A stretch of DNA of 64,000 nt from Anaerocolumna jejuensis DSM 15929 (lineage in GTDB: Bacteria > Bacillota > Clostridia > Lachnospirales > Lachnospiraceae). The stretch spans positions 62,001-126,000 of the forward strand of contig NZ_FRAC01000008.1 of NCBI RefSeq assembly GCF_900142215.1. The letters run 5' to 3'. Both the position numbers and the translations under genes were made by a program. Shown in pieces: positions 62,520-64,000 of this stretch. The stretch's first letter is position 1. The number at the start of each line of letters is the position of its first letter. Under the pieces are notes generated by a model that made no database searches, had not been told where the DNA came from, and saw nothing but the letters and a program-made list of their open reading frames with translations.

Positions 62520-63815
62520 TCATCCAAACACTTCCTTAAATGCCTGCTCCAAATCGGCAATTAGATCCTTTGGACTTTCCAGCCCCAGGGACAGACGGAT
62601 AGTGTCCGTGCCGAGACCCACAAGTTCCCGCTGGCCAGGGGTCAACTCAACGTGAGTCGTTTCAGTGGGATTGATGATCAAGCTCCTGGCATCCCCTATA
62701 TTTGCCTGGTAGCCAAATACTTTTGTTGCGGCAAGAAATCTGCGTTTTTCTTCTTCCGTACCTTTGAATCCAAAGGACAATACCCCGCCTGCCCCTTTCG
62801 GAAAATATTTCTCAGCAAGGGATTTATAGGGATTGTTTTTCGCCGCCGGGTGACACACCCATTTGACATGGGGACTGTTTTCGAGATATTGAATAACAGC
62901 CAAGGCATTGGCCACCTGCTTACTTACCCGCTCGGACAGTGTTTCAAGTCCTAATAGCACGAGATAGGCATCAAAGGGGCTAAGCGCCGCGCCGAGATAA
63001 TTCAGATGTACGGCACGTAGCCGTCCGGTAAAGGGGGTCTTTGGAAATACTTGCAAAATATTGCGTTCTATATTATCTGTACCACGGAGAAACCATAAGG
63101 GCCGTTCAAAATGTGGGAAATTACCGCTGCCATAATTAAACTTTCCGCTTTCGATTACCGCTCCTGCGATTACATTCCCATGGCCGGACAATCCCTTTGT
63201 GGCGGAGTAGACAACCACATCGGCACCATATTCAAAGGGATTTAAAAGATAAGGCGTAGCAATCGTATTATCCACAATTAACGGAATTTTGCGGCTGTGT
63301 GCTATCCCGGCAATTTTATTCATATCCGGAATTGTTGCAAAGGGATTTGTAAGGCTCTCTATGTATATGGCCCGTGTATTTGACTTTAGTCCCCTTTCAA
63401 AGGCAGACACATCATCGGGATTTTCTATTATGTCTATTTCAAGTCCGATATCCGGGAATATGGAGGTAAATGCATCAACCGTACCGCCGTAAAGCCTTGC
63501 GGTAGTAAGTATCCTTCCTCCCTTTCCGGCTGCATTGAGAAGGGCATAACTAACCGCTGCCATACCGCTTGCTAAAGCAATCGCTCCTGCCGCCCCATGA
63601 AGTGCCGCCAGACGTTTTTCCAGTATATCAACTGTTGGATTGCTCAGCCGCGTATAAATCGGGTCGTCCTCCGAAAATGAAAACAGCCGGTCAGCCCGGT
63701 AGCTGTCCCCAAGGCCAAAAGCAGCCGTCTGGTAAATAGGTACGGAAACGGCATTATTATGCAGGGATGCATCGTATCCTCCCTGGACTTTCAGTGTATC
63801 AAAATCGTAACTCAT
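62520..63815 (-). CDS. O-acetylhomoserine sulfhydrylase-type PLP enzyme, copy 2
   Basis: This 431-residue enzyme is a paralogue of copy 1. It shares SVPIYQTAAFGLGD, YTRLSNPTVDILEKRL, ALASGMAAVSYALL, VDNTIATPYLLNP and the PLP lysine motif SATKGLSGHGNVIAG. GAGAGAGG precedes the ATG at 63815; a 46-codon upstream extension lacks family similarity and overlaps a terminator hairpin, so it is rejected. It is the first gene of the nitrogenase-like cluster in this window and is separated from the NifD-like gene by 129 bp. Confidence 0.91.
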   Translation of the reverse strand: MSYDFDTLKVQGGYDASLHNNAVSVPIYQTAAFGLGDSYRADRLFSFSEDDPIYTRLSNPTVDILEKRLAALHGAAGAIALASGMAAVSYALLNAAGKGGRILTTARLYGGTVDAFTSIFPDIGLEIDIIENPDDVSAFERGLKSNTRAIYIESLTNPFATIPDMNKIAGIAHSRKIPLIVDNTIATPYLLNPFEYGADVVVYSATKGLSGHGNVIAGAVIESGKFNYGSGNFPHFERPLWFLRGTDNIERNILQVFPKTPFTGRLRAVHLNYLGAALSPFDAYLVLLGLETLSERVSKQVANALAVIQYLENSPHVKWVCHPAAKNNPYKSLAEKYFPKGAGGVLSFGFKGTEEEKRRFLAATKVFGYQANIGDARSLIINPTETTHVELTPGQRELVGLGTDTIRLSLGLESPKDLIADLEQAFKEVFG

Positions 63816-63906
63816 TTTCCTCTCTCTTTCCTTTTCCTTACAGATAATAGCTGGTACCCCTGAAACAGGGAAGTATGAGCAGCAGTATCCTCCAATACCA
63901 GTAACT

Positions 63907-63959
63907 AAAAAAGGAGGTCTAAAAAGCATACATTCGCAAATGACGCTTTTCAAACCTCC
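63907..63959 (-). terminator. Terminator hairpin about 100 bp upstream of the cluster's first gene
   Basis: On the minus strand GGAGGTTTGAAAAGC and GCTTTTTAGACCTCC pair over 15 bp with a 17-base loop, and six T follow. It either ends an upstream gene outside the window or acts as an attenuator in the leader of the sulfhydrylase gene. The 40 bases left in the window upstream of it show no complete riboswitch. Confidence 0.8.
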
Positions 63960-64000
63960 AGTTATCTGGTCAGTTAATTCAATATTAATTTTTTGCCTGC

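Noticed and set aside
53652..63815. Reading the NifH, NifD and NifK homologues as a nitrogen-fixation operon.
   Set aside because: nifB, nifE, nifN and nifV are absent, the NifD His442 position is not conserved, and the partner genes are sulfhydrylases and a NitT/TauT-type importer. A nitrogenase-like reductase fits better.

Overview
The window looks like the chromosome of a low-GC, endospore-forming anaerobic Firmicute, most likely a member of the Lachnospiraceae (Clostridium cluster XIVa). The basis is the gene order dprA-topA-codY, the sporulation block spoIIGA-sigE-sigG next to ftsZ, a division and cell-wall (dcw) cluster opened by mraZ, spoIIM beside xerD, and strong GGAGG-type ribosome binding sites. 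No rRNA, tRNA or CRISPR array was seen. This placement is inferred from gene content and order, not from a search.

Layout. Positions 1-5.7 kb hold codY (cut by the window edge), topA, dprA and comM on the minus strand. Positions 6.3-12.1 kb hold nrdR, a ylmC-type gene, a ComEC-like secreted metallo-beta-lactamase protein, then sigG, sigE and spoIIGA. Positions 12.4-25.9 kb are the dcw cluster, transcribed mraZ-rsmH-ftsL-ftsI-spoVD-mraY-murD-ftsW-murA-divIB-ftsZ. Positions 26.1-43.6 kb are a long minus-strand run: murE-murF, priA-def-fmt-yugP-rsmB-rlmN-prpC-prkC-rsgA-rpe-thiN and ychF-lgt. This is the common Firmicute translation and signalling block with the PASTA kinase and phosphatase. Positions 44-53 kb are a looser region with small plus-strand genes, a DAHP synthase, xerD, spoIIM, a Nudix hydrolase and proC.

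The most interesting part is 53.6-63.8 kb. Nine minus-strand genes encode a complete nitrogenase-like reductase and its likely support. They are a NifH-like Fe protein, NifD-like and NifK-like subunits with all six P-cluster cysteines, a NifX-like cluster-binding protein, a NitT/TauT-type ABC importer, and two divergent O-acetylhomoserine sulfhydrylase-type PLP enzymes. The pairing with sulfhydrylases suggests sulfur metabolism rather than N2 fixation: import of an organosulfur compound, reductive C-S cleavage, then capture of the released thiol on O-acetylhomoserine. This resembles the methylthio-alkane reductase (Mar) system in concept, but the gene set and order are different.

The intergenic spaces carry unusual non-coding structure. 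One family of ~240-bp hairpin elements occurs at least seven times. Its outer arms differ between copies yet pair almost perfectly within each copy. There is also a dispersed family of short REP-like palindromes, which becomes a 75-bp tandem array between the NifK-like and NifX-like genes. A 36-bp coding minisatellite sits inside spoIIGA. Recognisable regulatory sites include a 10-bp-phased MraZ operator array and a spoIIG-type promoter with a 21-bp spacer.
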